64,000 nt of DNA from Lentzea sp. NEAU-D7 (GCF_026242055.1 NZ_JAPJDL010000027.1:1-64000), one strand, 5' to 3'; positions 24,957-33,812 are shown, counted from the first letter of the stretch. A program made the numbers and translations. Notes: generated by a model not told the origin, from the letters alone.

Positions 24957-25979
24957 CTACTCAGCTGAGCCATTTGGAGCAACCTTGCTCCAGAGTTTTC
25001 CGGCAGCGCCCATGACCGACTCGCCGATGTCGTTGATCGTCTTGATCAACGGGTCGGCGGAGTTGCTCATGGACTCCTTGTACGACCGGGCCGCGCCCTT
25101 GATGTCGTCGGTGAGGTTGGTCGTCGGCCGGTCGTCCTCGCGGCGCGCGTACGTGCCGGTCAGGATCTCGCGGTACTCCTCACTCGCCGACCAGCGCTGC
25201 AGCTCGGCGGCCCGCACCACGACCAGCGGGTGCGTGCGGTGCTCGGTGTGCAGGAGCTTGAGGAGGCTGTCGCGGATGTCCTCGACCTCCTCGTACTCCT
25301 TGGCCTGGGCGAGGAACGACGCGATGTCGACCTGGCCACCGAGGTCACCGGCCAGCGCGAGGTGCGTGCGCAGCGCGGCCTGCGGGTCCTGGCAGGCGAG
25401 CAGCCCGGCCCGGTCGCAGGAGAGCTCGGTCTTGCGCTGCCACTCGCGCAACGCCGCGATGACCGCGCGCATCGCGATCGCGCCCGCGGGCACCCACGCG
25501 AAGGACGTGGTCAGGTCGATCAGCCGGCGCAGCAGCGTGTTGTACAGCGCGTGGCCCGACATCGCGTGGCCCATCTCGTGACCGATCAGGAAGCGCAGCG
25601 ACTCGTTGTCGAGCAGGTCGACCGAGCCGGTGCTGATCACGATGAACGGCTTGTCGATGCCGTAGGTGTAGCCGTACGCCTGGGCGTTGCGCTCGACGAA
25701 GAGCTCGGGCACCTCGGCCAGGTCGAACGTGGCCGCGACCTCGTTGCGGATGCGGTCGAGCTGCGGGTACTGCTTGGGGCCGACCCGGACGGAGGACGCC
25801 ACCTGGAGCAGGCGCTCACCCCGCTCGGTGAAGGCTCCGGCGACCGCCTTGAGGATCGGTGCCACGGCGGGCACCGCCCTCAGCACCGCGAGGGCGCCTC
25901 GGTCGGCAGGGTGCTCATAGGCGCGCGGGCTGATGCCCGGGAACCGCACTCTCGATGACTGCTCAATGTCCCCCGTCAT
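24957..25979 (-). CDS. M48-family zinc metallopeptidase
   Basis: Ste24/HtpX-class gluzincin of 340 aa. Catalytic zinc site HEMGHAMSGH near residue 134, with the third ligand Glu in KTELSCDRAG about 60 residues on. Hydrophobic stretches around FAWVPAGAIAMRAVIAAL could anchor it in the membrane, but there is no signal peptide. The C-terminal part (ADPLIKTINDIGESVMGAAG) is amphipathic. Likely role is membrane-protein quality control, by family analogy. The start ATG lies 69 bp from the divergent hydrolase. Confidence 0.9.
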   Translation of the reverse strand: MTGDIEQSSRVRFPGISPRAYEHPADRGALAVLRAVPAVAPILKAVAGAFTERGERLLQVASSVRVGPKQYPQLDRIRNEVAATFDLAEVPELFVERNAQAYGYTYGIDKPFIVISTGSVDLLDNESLRFLIGHEMGHAMSGHALYNTLLRRLIDLTTSFAWVPAGAIAMRAVIAALREWQRKTELSCDRAGLLACQDPQAALRTHLALAGDLGGQVDIASFLAQAKEYEEVEDIRDSLLKLLHTEHRTHPLVVVRAAELQRWSASEEYREILTGTYARREDDRPTTNLTDDIKGAARSYKESMSNSADPLIKTINDIGESVMGAAGKLWSKVAPNGSAE

Positions 25980-26048
25980 TCCCCCAGGTTAGACACGATC
26001 CGGACAAGCCTGCAGGGAATCGGCGTCAGACCGTTGCAAACTTGCCCG

Positions 26049-26945
26049 GTGAGCAGCGACGAAGACACCACAGTTCTGCCGTTGCGCGGCGGAGCCTCCG
26101 CGACCCTGGTCCGCCGGCGCGCCGCGGCCAACGACCGGGGCGCGATCCTCTACGTGCACGGTTTCGCGGACTACTTCTTCCAGGAGCACGTGGCCGAGCA
26201 CTACACGGCCCAGGGGTACGACTTCTACGCCGTCGACCTGCGGGGATACGGCCGGTCGCTGCGCGACGGCGAGGTGCCCAACTACACGACCGACATGGCC
26301 GTGTACTTCGAGGAGATCGACGCGGCGATCGCCGTCATCCGTGAAGAGCACTCGCGGGTGGTCCTCATGGGCCACTCGACCGGTGGCCTCACCACGTCGT
26401 TGTGGGCGCATGAACGGCGCTCCAGCGACCTCATCGACGCGTTGGTGCTCAACAGCCCGTGGCTGGACGTCGTCGAGCCACCGCTCATGCGGCGGGTCGT
26501 GAAGCTCATCGGCGGCATCGCGCCGAAGGTGAAGATCCGCGCGAACCTCGGTGACGCGTACGGAGCCGCGATCCACAACTCGCGCAACGGGGAGTGGGAC
26601 TTCGACCTGAAGTGGAAGCCGCTCGCGGGCTTCCCCGTGCTGGCCGGGTGGATCCGCGCGGTGCTGCTGGCGCAGGAGAAGGTCCACAAGGGACTCGACG
26701 TGCGGGTGCCGGTGCTGGTGCTGCACTCCGACAGGAGCATGTTGAACGCTCGTGAGTGGAGCGAGGACGTCTCGAAGGCGGACGCCGTGCTCGACGTCGA
26801 GGGAATGCGCAAGTGGGGTCCGAAGATCGGATCATCGGTCAAGGTCGTGGAGATCAAGGCCGGCATGCACGACCTGTTCCTGTCGCCCGAGCCGGTGCGT
26901 GCGGCGGCCCTGGCCGAGGTCGACGAGTTCCTGAAAACAGCTTGA
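26049..26945 (+). CDS. Alpha/beta hydrolase (serine aminopeptidase S33 / monoacylglycerol lipase-like)
   Basis: Cytosolic alpha/beta-hydrolase, about 298 aa. Nucleophile elbow GHSTG in VVLMGHSTGG; oxyanion-hole strand ILYVHGFADYFFQEHVAEHY; catalytic Asp likely in VLHSDRS; His in KAGMHDLFLS. The pattern matches Hydrolase_4 lipases and lysophospholipases. GTG at 26049 is my choice; a TTG 15 bp upstream is the alternative, and neither has a strong Shine-Dalgarno. The substrate is unknown. Confidence 0.87.
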   Translation: MSSDEDTTVLPLRGGASATLVRRRAAANDRGAILYVHGFADYFFQEHVAEHYTAQGYDFYAVDLRGYGRSLRDGEVPNYTTDMAVYFEEIDAAIAVIREEHSRVVLMGHSTGGLTTSLWAHERRSSDLIDALVLNSPWLDVVEPPLMRRVVKLIGGIAPKVKIRANLGDAYGAAIHNSRNGEWDFDLKWKPLAGFPVLAGWIRAVLLAQEKVHKGLDVRVPVLVLHSDRSMLNAREWSEDVSKADAVLDVEGMRKWGPKIGSSVKVVEIKAGMHDLFLSPEPVRAAALAEVDEFLKTA

Positions 26946-26979
26946 CCTCGTTGTAGGTCGAGGTTCGAGACTGGTCGTC

Positions 26980-28854
26980 ATGAACATCGACTTCAACGCC
27001 TGGTACGCGCTCGAAAGCGCGATGCAGGACGAGCAGAGCCGTCGCGTGAGCCGGGCGACGTTGAAGCGTGTCGCCCGGTTCGCCCACCCGCAGCGCCGTG
27101 CCGTGTACGCGTTGCTCGCCACCAGCGCGGTCGCGGCCGTGCTCGCGGTCGCCTCCCCCGTGCTGGCCGGACGGGTCGTCGACACCATCATCGGCGGCCG
27201 CGACTTCGGTCTGGTCGTGTGGCTCGCGCTGGCGATCGCCGGCGTCGCGGTGCTGGAGGCCGGGTTCTCGCTGGCCGAGCGGTGGCAGTCGTCGCGGGTG
27301 GGTGAGGACCTGATCCTGCGGCTGCGCCAGGCCGTCTTCGACCACGTGCAACGGATGCCGATCGCGTTCTTCACCCGCACGCGCACCGGTGCGCTGGTGT
27401 CGCGGCTGAACAACGACGTGATCGCGGCGCAGCGGGCGTTCTCCGAGACGATCTCCGGCGTCGTCACGAACGTGATCGCGCTGGTCCTGACCCTGGTCGT
27501 GATGCTGACGCTGTCGTGGCAGGTCACGCTGCTCGCGATGGTGCTGCTGCCGATCTTCCTGATCCCGGCGCGGCGGATGGGCAAGCGTTTGGCGTCCATG
27601 CACCGCGAGGCCGCGAACCTCGACTCGGCGATGACCACGCAGATGACCGAGCGGTTCTCCGCTCCGGGCGCGACGTTGATCAAGCTGTTCGGGCGGCCGT
27701 CGCTGGAGAGCGCCGAGTTCGGCGCGCGGGCGCGGCGGGTGCGCGACATCGGCGTGCGGACCGCGGTGGCGCAGTGGCTGTTCCTGGTGGCGCTGACGCT
27801 GGTGTCGTCGCTGGCACTGGCGCTGGTCTACGGCCTGGGCGGGTACTTCGTGTTCGCCGGGGAGATGGCTCCCGGCACGATCGTGACGCTCGCGCTGCTG
27901 CTGACGAGGCTGTACGCGCCGTTGACGGCGCTGGCCGGCGCACGGGTGGACGTGATGACGGCGCTGGTGTCGTTCGAGCGGGTCTTCGAGGTGCTGGACC
28001 TGCCGCCGCTGATCAAGGAGAAGCCCTCGCCGGTGTCCGTGCCCGACGGGCCGGTGTCCGTCGAGTTCTCCGACGTGAAGTTCGCCTACCCGTCCGCGGA
28101 CAAGGTGTCGCTGGCCTCGCTGGAGGAGGTGGCGACGCTCGACACCCGCGGCGGCGAGGAGATCCTGGGCGGGGTGTCGTTCGTCGCCGAGCCCGGTTCG
28201 CTGATCGCGCTGGTCGGCGCGTCGGGCGCGGGCAAGTCGACGATCGCGTCGCTGGTGCCCCGCCTGTACGACGCGGACTCCGGCGCCGTGCGGCTGTCCG
28301 GTGTGGACGTCCGCGACCTGTCGTTCGACTCGATCCGCGAGACCGTGGGCATGGTGACGCAGGACGGGCACCTGTTCCACGAGTCGATCGGCGCGAACCT
28401 GCGGCTCGCCGCCCCCGCGGCCACCGACGAGGAGATCTGGGACGCGCTGACCCGCGCCCGGCTCGCGGACCTGGTGTCGTCGCTGCCGGATCAGTTGGAC
28501 ACCGTCGTCGGCGAACGCGGCTACCGTCTTTCGGGTGGCGAACGGCAACGGCTGACCATCGCGCGGTTGCTGCTGGCCAAGCCCCGCGTGGTGATCCTGG
28601 ACGAGGCGACCGCGCACCTGGACTCGCGATCGGAGGCCGCCGTGCAGGAGGCGCTGGTCGAGGCGCTCGCCGGCCGGACGTCGCTGGTGATCGCGCACCG
28701 GCTCTCGACCATCCGGGCGGCCGACCAGATCCTGGTCGTGGACAAGGGGCAGATCGTCGAACGTGGTACGCATGAAGCGTTGCTGGCCCTGGAGGGCCAC
28801 TACGCCAAGCTGTACCGCACTCAGTTCAGCGAAGAGCCGATCGGAGCACCGTGA
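26980..28854 (+). CDS. ABC exporter, fused membrane and ATPase domains
   Basis: Half-size ABC exporter (624 aa), presumably a homodimer in the cytoplasmic membrane. Six transmembrane helices (about residues 35-310) precede an ATPase domain with Walker A GASGAGKST, Q-loop VTQDG, signature LSGGERQRLTIARLL, Walker B VVILDEATAHLDS and switch His in IAHRLS. Between the transmembrane region and Walker A there is a short insertion (DKVSLASLEEVATLDTRGGEE) not seen in most exporters. It overlaps the acetyltransferase gene by 4 bp, so export and acylation probably serve the same compound. Lipid A/multidrug-type exporter is a class-level call only. Confidence 0.92.
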   Translation: MNIDFNAWYALESAMQDEQSRRVSRATLKRVARFAHPQRRAVYALLATSAVAAVLAVASPVLAGRVVDTIIGGRDFGLVVWLALAIAGVAVLEAGFSLAERWQSSRVGEDLILRLRQAVFDHVQRMPIAFFTRTRTGALVSRLNNDVIAAQRAFSETISGVVTNVIALVLTLVVMLTLSWQVTLLAMVLLPIFLIPARRMGKRLASMHREAANLDSAMTTQMTERFSAPGATLIKLFGRPSLESAEFGARARRVRDIGVRTAVAQWLFLVALTLVSSLALALVYGLGGYFVFAGEMAPGTIVTLALLLTRLYAPLTALAGARVDVMTALVSFERVFEVLDLPPLIKEKPSPVSVPDGPVSVEFSDVKFAYPSADKVSLASLEEVATLDTRGGEEILGGVSFVAEPGSLIALVGASGAGKSTIASLVPRLYDADSGAVRLSGVDVRDLSFDSIRETVGMVTQDGHLFHESIGANLRLAAPAATDEEIWDALTRARLADLVSSLPDQLDTVVGERGYRLSGGERQRLTIARLLLAKPRVVILDEATAHLDSRSEAAVQEALVEALAGRTSLVIAHRLSTIRAADQILVVDKGQIVERGTHEALLALEGHYAKLYRTQFSEEPIGAP

Positions 28855-29486
28855 CCATCCCCTCGCCCGACAACCTCTACCCGTTGCCGGACTACGCGCG
28901 CACGGTGCTGCTCAAGCCGTTGGTGAAGAACCCGCAGATCGAGATCGGCGAGTACACCTACTACGACGACCCGCACCACGCCACGGAGTTCGAGCAGCGC
29001 AACGTGCTCTACAACTACGGCGCGGAAAAGCTGGTCATCGGACGCTACTGCGCGCTGGCGGAGGGCGTGCGGTTCATCATGTCCGGCGCCAACCACAGCA
29101 TGGCGGGCGTGTCGACGTTCCCGTTCACGATCTTCGGCGGCGTCTGGGGCGAGAAGACGCTCGACATCGCGCTGGGAGCACCGAGCCGCGGCGACACGGT
29201 GGTGGGCAACGACGTCTGGATCGGCTACAACGCGGTGATCATGCCGGGCGTGCGGATCGGCAACGGCGCGATCATCGCCGCCGGTTCGGTGGTCGTGTCG
29301 GACGTCCCGGCGTACGGCATCGTGGGCGGCAACCCGGCCGGGTTGATCAAGAGGCGGTACAGCGACTCGGACGTCGAGCTGCTGGAACGCATCGCGTGGT
29401 GGGACTGGCCGGTGGAGAAGGTGACGGAACACGTCCGCGTGATCATGGCAGGCACGCCCGCCGAGCTCGCGGAGATCGCCGGGTGA
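28851..29486 (+). CDS. Xenobiotic acetyltransferase, CatB/Vat-like hexapeptide type
   Basis: Left-handed beta-helix acetyltransferase of 211 aa. It shows the Vat/CatB pattern: NVLYNYGAEKLVIGRYCALAEG split over two turns, catalytic His in SGANHSMAG, hexapeptide repeats (VVGNDVWIGYNAVIMPGV, IGNGAIIAAGSVV) and the C-terminal GGNPAGLIKRRY. These enzymes inactivate chloramphenicol or streptogramin A by acetyl-CoA transfer, though environmental members often act on other small molecules. It is coupled to the ABC exporter by GTGA and to the kinase gene by GTGA. Confidence 0.9.
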   Translation: MTIPSPDNLYPLPDYARTVLLKPLVKNPQIEIGEYTYYDDPHHATEFEQRNVLYNYGAEKLVIGRYCALAEGVRFIMSGANHSMAGVSTFPFTIFGGVWGEKTLDIALGAPSRGDTVVGNDVWIGYNAVIMPGVRIGNGAIIAAGSVVVSDVPAYGIVGGNPAGLIKRRYSDSDVELLERIAWWDWPVEKVTEHVRVIMAGTPAELAEIAG

Positions 29487-30022
29487 AGGCCCTGCTGATC
29501 ACCGGTCCCGTCGGCGTGGGCAAGACGACGATCGCCGAGGCCGTCGGCGCGCGGCTGGCCGAGGCGGAGGTCCCGCACGCGTTGATCGACCTCGACTGGC
29601 TGTCGTCGTGCTGGCCCGCGCCGGCGGACGACCCGTTCCACTTCTCCTTGCAGCTGCGGAACCTCCGGGCCGTGGTGCGCAACTACGTCGACGCCGGCGT
29701 GCACCGCGTCGTGCTCGCGGGCGTCGTGGAGAGCCGGGCCGACCGCGAGCGGTACGCCGAGGCCATCGGCGCGAAGCTCAACGTCTGCCGGCTGAAGGCG
29801 GACCTGTCCGTCCTGCACCGGCGGCTCGCGCGGCGGCACCACGACGAGGCGGATCTGCGGTGGCACCTGAACCGGGCCGAGGAGCTGGAGATGCTCTTCG
29901 CGGCATCCTGGATCGAGGACTTCGTGGTCGACGCCGACCAGCCGGTGGCCGAGGTGGCGCAGGACGTGGTCACCGGGTGGCTGGCCGCGGAACGGCTCCC
30001 GATCGAGTCGGCGTCCGACTGA
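29483..30022 (+). CDS. P-loop NTPase/kinase of the AAA_33 / adenylylsulfate-kinase-like class
   Basis: Small soluble P-loop protein, 179 aa, with Walker A GPVGVGKTT at residues 8-16 and the substrate-binding region LIDLDWLSSCWP. The second half has lid-like RRLARRHHDEAD. It resembles uncharacterised nucleoside/drug kinases such as chloramphenicol phosphotransferase-like proteins, but I cannot name the substrate. It starts by GTGA overlap with the acetyltransferase gene and is the last gene of the operon. An exporter, an acetyltransferase and a possible phosphotransferase in one coupled unit suggest a resistance cassette. Confidence 0.8.
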   Translation: MKALLITGPVGVGKTTIAEAVGARLAEAEVPHALIDLDWLSSCWPAPADDPFHFSLQLRNLRAVVRNYVDAGVHRVVLAGVVESRADRERYAEAIGAKLNVCRLKADLSVLHRRLARRHHDEADLRWHLNRAEELEMLFAASWIEDFVVDADQPVAEVAQDVVTGWLAAERLPIESASD

Positions 30023-30025
30023 ACG

Positions 30026-30685
30026 TCAGATCGGGTAACCGGTCGCGATGACTTCGTCGGCGACGGCGGCCAGGGTGGTGGCGGGGTTGAGCGCGGTCAC
30101 GACGTCCGCGGTCAGCGGCAGCCCGGCGTAGAAGTGCCGCACCGCGCCGAGATCGACCGGCATCTCGTAGTAGTCCTGCGCCCAGTCCTGGAACGCCTCG
30201 GGCGTGCCGTCGGTCAGCAGGGCGAACAGCCAGTCGGCCCCGTCATCGCCGTCGTCGGGGAAGGCGATGTCCCCATGCCGCCAGGCAGTGTCGCCGTGTT
30301 CACGCCACAGGCACACCGTGAGGTACGGCATGTCGAACTCATCAGTGAACGCCGGTTCCTCGACGCACGCCCGAAACACGTCGGGCACGGTGTCGAGCAC
30401 ACCGGGCCACGGCTCGTCGTCATCGGTGGCGTAGGGACTCATGGGCGACTCGTGGTCGAAGCCGCGCACGAACGCCCCCGCGGCCGTGAACACGATGTCG
30501 TACTCGTTGCCCGCTCCGTCCCGCTTGGACGCCAGCTCCTCACCGGGCGCCCAAGCGGTGCCGTAGAGGTGGTGCCGGTCATCGCTGTCAGGGCTGAGCA
30601 CGACGTCCAGCGCGGCCTGCGCACGGCACAGCGCGCGCAGTTCCGGGATGGCGGGCAGGCGCCGAGCGACGTCGTACACGGTCAT
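30026..30685 (-). CDS. Hypothetical protein, acidic, Trp/Asp-rich
   Basis: I do not recognise this 219-aa protein. It has no signal peptide or membrane segment and is strongly acidic (stretches such as YATDDDEPWPG and FPDDGDDGADW). It contains a repeated pattern of Asp/Trp around EFDMPYLTVCLWREHGDTAWRHG. Codon use matches its neighbours, and the frame is open over its whole length. The start is uncertain: M at 30685 is preferred over ATGs at 30694 and 30724. It is convergent with the kinase gene 3 bp away and divergent from the patatin-like gene. Confidence 0.7.
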   Translation of the reverse strand: MTVYDVARRLPAIPELRALCRAQAALDVVLSPDSDDRHHLYGTAWAPGEELASKRDGAGNEYDIVFTAAGAFVRGFDHESPMSPYATDDDEPWPGVLDTVPDVFRACVEEPAFTDEFDMPYLTVCLWREHGDTAWRHGDIAFPDDGDDGADWLFALLTDGTPEAFQDWAQDYYEMPVDLGAVRHFYAGLPLTADVVTALNPATTLAAVADEVIATGYPI

Positions 30686-30780
30686 ACCCGGCATCCAAGC
30701 AGGCAGTGCACGACACCTGTTCACCGTGGCGTCCGAGTGATTTTTCCGACGGACCGCGTTGATCGCGCGATCATGGGCAC

Positions 30781-32661
30781 ATGGAGTACGACCGCTACTG
30801 CGACCTGACCATGCGGGGCGGCACGACCAGCGGAGTCGTGTACCCCCTCGCGGTCGCCTCGCTGGCCCGCCACTACGAGTTCAAGCAGATCGGTGGCGCG
30901 TCCGCCGGAGCGATCGCCGCGGGGTTCACGGCGGCGGCCGAACGCGGCCGCGCCTCGGGTGGCTTCGAGAAGCTGGCCGGGCTGATCGACTGGTTCACGT
31001 CCGGGTCGGGCGCCGAGCGGTGGCGGATGGCGCAGCTGTTCCAGCCCGGCGAGAAGACGCGTGCGCTGTACCGGATCGTGGTCGCGTCCATGCAGAAGCG
31101 GGAGACGACGGGGCGCAGCGCGATCTCGTGCCTGTTCTTCGCGCTGCTCGGCGCCGTCGGGTGGCGCGCGAAGTCCGTGCTGGCGCTGATGGCGTTGCTG
31201 TGGCTGGGCGGTCCCGTGCTGTTCTCGGCGTACCTCGCCCCCGCGGCTTATCCGGGCTGGCTCGCGGCGGTCGTCGTCCTGGTGGCGCTGGCGTGCCTGG
31301 TGATCGTGCTGTGGCCGTTGCGGTCGAGTCTGCCCTGGCCAGCCTGGGTGTTCGTGGCGGTGCCGCTCGTGCTGGGGCTGGCGTTCTCCCGGCATTACGC
31401 GACCGCGGCGATCGTGTTGCTGGTGTGGCTCGTGCTGTCGCTGGCGGCCGTCAGCGCACTGATCGTCACGTACGGGTACGCGATGCAGCGGTTCCTGGCG
31501 AACCACGCGCGGTCCATCCACTTCGGACTCGTGCCCGGCACCGGCGACTTCAGGCCGTCGTGGCTCGACCGGCTGGCCGGGGTGCCGAAGTCGACGGGCG
31601 TGCCGCCACTGGCGGACTGGGTCACGGACCAGCTCGACGACATCGCGGGAACGTCCGAGGCGTTGACGTTCGGCGACCTCGGCGACATCAACCTCGTGCT
31701 GATGACGACCGACCTGTCCGAGGGACGGCCGTACCGGTTGCCGTTCAAGGAGGAGTGGCAGTACTGCGACGAGTGTCTCGGCCACGTGCTGCCGCGCCGG
31801 GTGGTCGAGCAGCTCAACGGTCCCGAGACGGCTTCGAAGTGCCCGCTGCACGAGTACATGCCGTTGCGGGAACTGCCTGCACGCGACCAGCTGCCGGTCG
31901 TGCTCGCCGTGCGGATGTCGCTGTCGTTCCCCGGCCTGATCGCCGCCGTGCCGCTGTGCCGGGACGGGCGCGTGCACTGGTTCTCCGACGGTGGCATCAC
32001 CAGCAACTTCCCGATCCACTTCTTCGACGCGCTGCTGCCGCGCTGGCCCACGTTCGGCCTGAGCCTGCAGCCCTTCCCGAACGGCGACACGAACGAGGTG
32101 TGGCTGCCGGAACAGGACGCGTCGGCCTCGGGCACGCCCTACTCGTCGATCGGTTCCGTGCCGCGGTTCCTCGTGTCCATCCTGGACACCTTCCTGGACT
32201 GGCGCGACACCATGCAGTCGGCGCTGCCCGGCTACCGGGGCCGCATCGCGCACGTGCGCCAGTCGGCCGACGAGGGCGGCTCGAACCTGTTCATGCCGCC
32301 GGCCACGATCCGCAAGCTCGCGCTGCGCGGCCAGCGGGCAGGCGACCTGCTGCGCGAACGCTTCCAGCAGCAGCGCAACACCGACCGCTACCGCTGGATC
32401 CGGCTGCGGATCGCCCTGCGCGAGTACCACGACCTCGGCGCGCAGGCGGCCGACCGCGACGCGCTGTACGAGGAGCTGTTGCGGCGGTTCGAGATCCCCG
32501 AGGAGCTGCACGACTGGTTCCGCACTCCCCCTGTCGACGGTGATCCGTTCCGGGACGGGATCGAGGTCGCGCTGGACCACGTCGGGCGGCTCGAGAACGA
32601 CGGGCCGTTCGACGGGGTGCCGCCGGTCGACCCGGATTTGCGGCTGACGCCGCCCGAGTAG
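30781..32661 (+). CDS. Large patatin-like phospholipase with internal membrane segment
   Basis: Probable membrane-associated lipid acyl hydrolase, 626 aa. The patatin elements are split. The glycine-rich oxyanion loop (MRGGTTSGVVYP) and nucleophile elbow GASAG lie within residues 10-45, but the catalytic Asp motif DGG (FSDGGITSNFP) lies near residue 403. Between them are four or five hydrophobic helices (about residues 113-235) and a C-x2-C ... C-x2-H group (YCDEC, KCPLH) that could bind zinc. Classical patatins have neither insertion. The C-terminal 180 residues are charged and hydrophilic. Lipase activity is inferred from the Ser/Asp dyad. The ATG start lies 95 bp from the divergent hypothetical gene. 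Confidence 0.85.
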   Translation: MEYDRYCDLTMRGGTTSGVVYPLAVASLARHYEFKQIGGASAGAIAAGFTAAAERGRASGGFEKLAGLIDWFTSGSGAERWRMAQLFQPGEKTRALYRIVVASMQKRETTGRSAISCLFFALLGAVGWRAKSVLALMALLWLGGPVLFSAYLAPAAYPGWLAAVVVLVALACLVIVLWPLRSSLPWPAWVFVAVPLVLGLAFSRHYATAAIVLLVWLVLSLAAVSALIVTYGYAMQRFLANHARSIHFGLVPGTGDFRPSWLDRLAGVPKSTGVPPLADWVTDQLDDIAGTSEALTFGDLGDINLVLMTTDLSEGRPYRLPFKEEWQYCDECLGHVLPRRVVEQLNGPETASKCPLHEYMPLRELPARDQLPVVLAVRMSLSFPGLIAAVPLCRDGRVHWFSDGGITSNFPIHFFDALLPRWPTFGLSLQPFPNGDTNEVWLPEQDASASGTPYSSIGSVPRFLVSILDTFLDWRDTMQSALPGYRGRIAHVRQSADEGGSNLFMPPATIRKLALRGQRAGDLLRERFQQQRNTDRYRWIRLRIALREYHDLGAQAADRDALYEELLRRFEIPEELHDWFRTPPVDGDPFRDGIEVALDHVGRLENDGPFDGVPPVDPDLRLTPPE

Positions 32662-32679
32662 GCGCGCTAGCCTGGTCCC

Positions 32680-32746
32680 GTGACGCGATTTAGCCACCCC
32701 CGACCCGCGTGGGTGGCGCGCGCCTGAAATTCCCGTTGGTCGGGGG
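32680..32746 (+). promoter_or_regulatory. Possible attenuator leader: 15-codon uORF and competing hairpins
   Basis: A GTG-initiated 15-codon frame (32680-32727) precedes the PheRS-like gene and includes one rare TTT Phe codon at position 4. CCACCC (32694-32699) can pair with GGGTGG (32711-32716), or the overlapping CCCCCGACC (32697-32705) can pair with GGTCGGGGG (32738-32746). The two hairpins exclude each other. This is the geometry of a translation-controlled attenuator; function is inference only. Confidence 0.35.
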
Positions 32747-32783
32747 ACTTCCGCACCCACTCGACCAGATGAACGGGAAACCC

Positions 32784-33812
32784 ATGTACCGCACCGAAGA
32801 ACTCGTGCACGCCCTGAACGTCCGCGACCTCACCGATCCCGCGCAGGGCCCGCACGCGATGCAGCTCCTGATCGGCGACCTCGCGGCCGTGCTGGACCGC
32901 CCGAGGGAAGTCCGCCACCACCCGCTCGTCCCGGTGGAGCACAACTACGAGCACCTCGGCTACCCGCGCGACGCGATCACCCGCGACGCCCGGTACACCA
33001 GGTACGTCAGCGAGACGTGCATGCTGCGCAGCCACACCACGGCGATGATCCCGCCCGCGCTCAGGACCGCGTCCCCGGACGTGACGCTGCTCTGCCCCGG
33101 CCTCGTCTACCGCCGCGACACGGTCGACCGCCTGCACACCGGCACACCGCACCAGCTCGACGTCTGGCGGATCAGCACCGCTCCCGAACCGCTCGACGAC
33201 CTGATCCACGCGGTCGTCACGACCCTGTTGCCCGGCAGGCGTTATCGCACGACCGACGCCGAACACCCGTACACCACGCACGGCAAGCAGATCGACGTCG
33301 AGCACGACGGCCGGTGGGTCGAGGTCGGCGAGTGCGGACGGGCCGCGCGGCACGTGCTGAAACACCACCCGCACGGCCTGGCGATGGGACTCGGCCTGGA
33401 CCGGATCCTGATGCTGCGCAAGGGAATCCCGGACATCCGCCTGCTGCGCAACCCGGACCGGCGCATCAGCGCGCAGATGCTGGACCTCACCGAGTACCGG
33501 CCGATCTCCCGGCACCCGGCCGCGATCAGGGACATCTCGATCGTCGCGAACGCCGACGAAGACGCCGAGACGCTGGGCGACCGGATCCGCGCGCTGGTGC
33601 CCGAGGACGTCGTCGAGGAGATCGAGATCCTCAGCGAAACGCCGTCGGAACAGCTGCCGGCGCACGTCCAGGAGAGGCTGGAAGCGAAACCGGGCCAGAA
33701 GAACGTGCTCATCCGCGTGACGATGAGGGCGCCGGAGCGCACCCTCACCGACCGCGAGACCAACGAGATCAGGGACAGGCTGCTTCAGGGCTTGCGGGCG
33801 ACGGCGCCGTAG
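32784..33812 (+). CDS. Orphan single-chain phenylalanyl-tRNA synthetase-like protein
   Basis: About 342 aa combining a class II PheRS-alpha-type catalytic core with a C-terminal FDX-ACB (ferredoxin-fold anticodon-binding) domain normally found on PheT. In the core: HPLVPVEHNYEHLGYP, SETCMLRSHTT, motif-2-like LVYRRDTVD, and motif-3-like AMGLGLDRILMLRKG. The last 95 residues (ISRHPAAIRDISIV to PERTLTDRETNEIRDR) are the FDX-ACB domain. The N-terminal coiled-coil arm of PheS is absent. This domain set matches mitochondrial PheRS, but a bacterium should have a separate pheST. It may be an alternative synthetase, an immunity copy or a non-tRNA ligase. ATG at 32784 has GGGAA 5 nt upstream; an in-frame ATG at 32769 is possible. 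Confidence 0.82.
   Translation: MYRTEELVHALNVRDLTDPAQGPHAMQLLIGDLAAVLDRPREVRHHPLVPVEHNYEHLGYPRDAITRDARYTRYVSETCMLRSHTTAMIPPALRTASPDVTLLCPGLVYRRDTVDRLHTGTPHQLDVWRISTAPEPLDDLIHAVVTTLLPGRRYRTTDAEHPYTTHGKQIDVEHDGRWVEVGECGRAARHVLKHHPHGLAMGLGLDRILMLRKGIPDIRLLRNPDRRISAQMLDLTEYRPISRHPAAIRDISIVANADEDAETLGDRIRALVPEDVVEEIEILSETPSEQLPAHVQERLEAKPGQKNVLIRVTMRAPERTLTDRETNEIRDRLLQGLRATAP

Noticed and set aside
29483-30022. Adenylylsulfate kinase (cysC)
   Set aside because: It has a P-loop and similar size but lacks a convincing APS-binding signature and sits with an exporter and acetyltransferase rather than sulfate genes.
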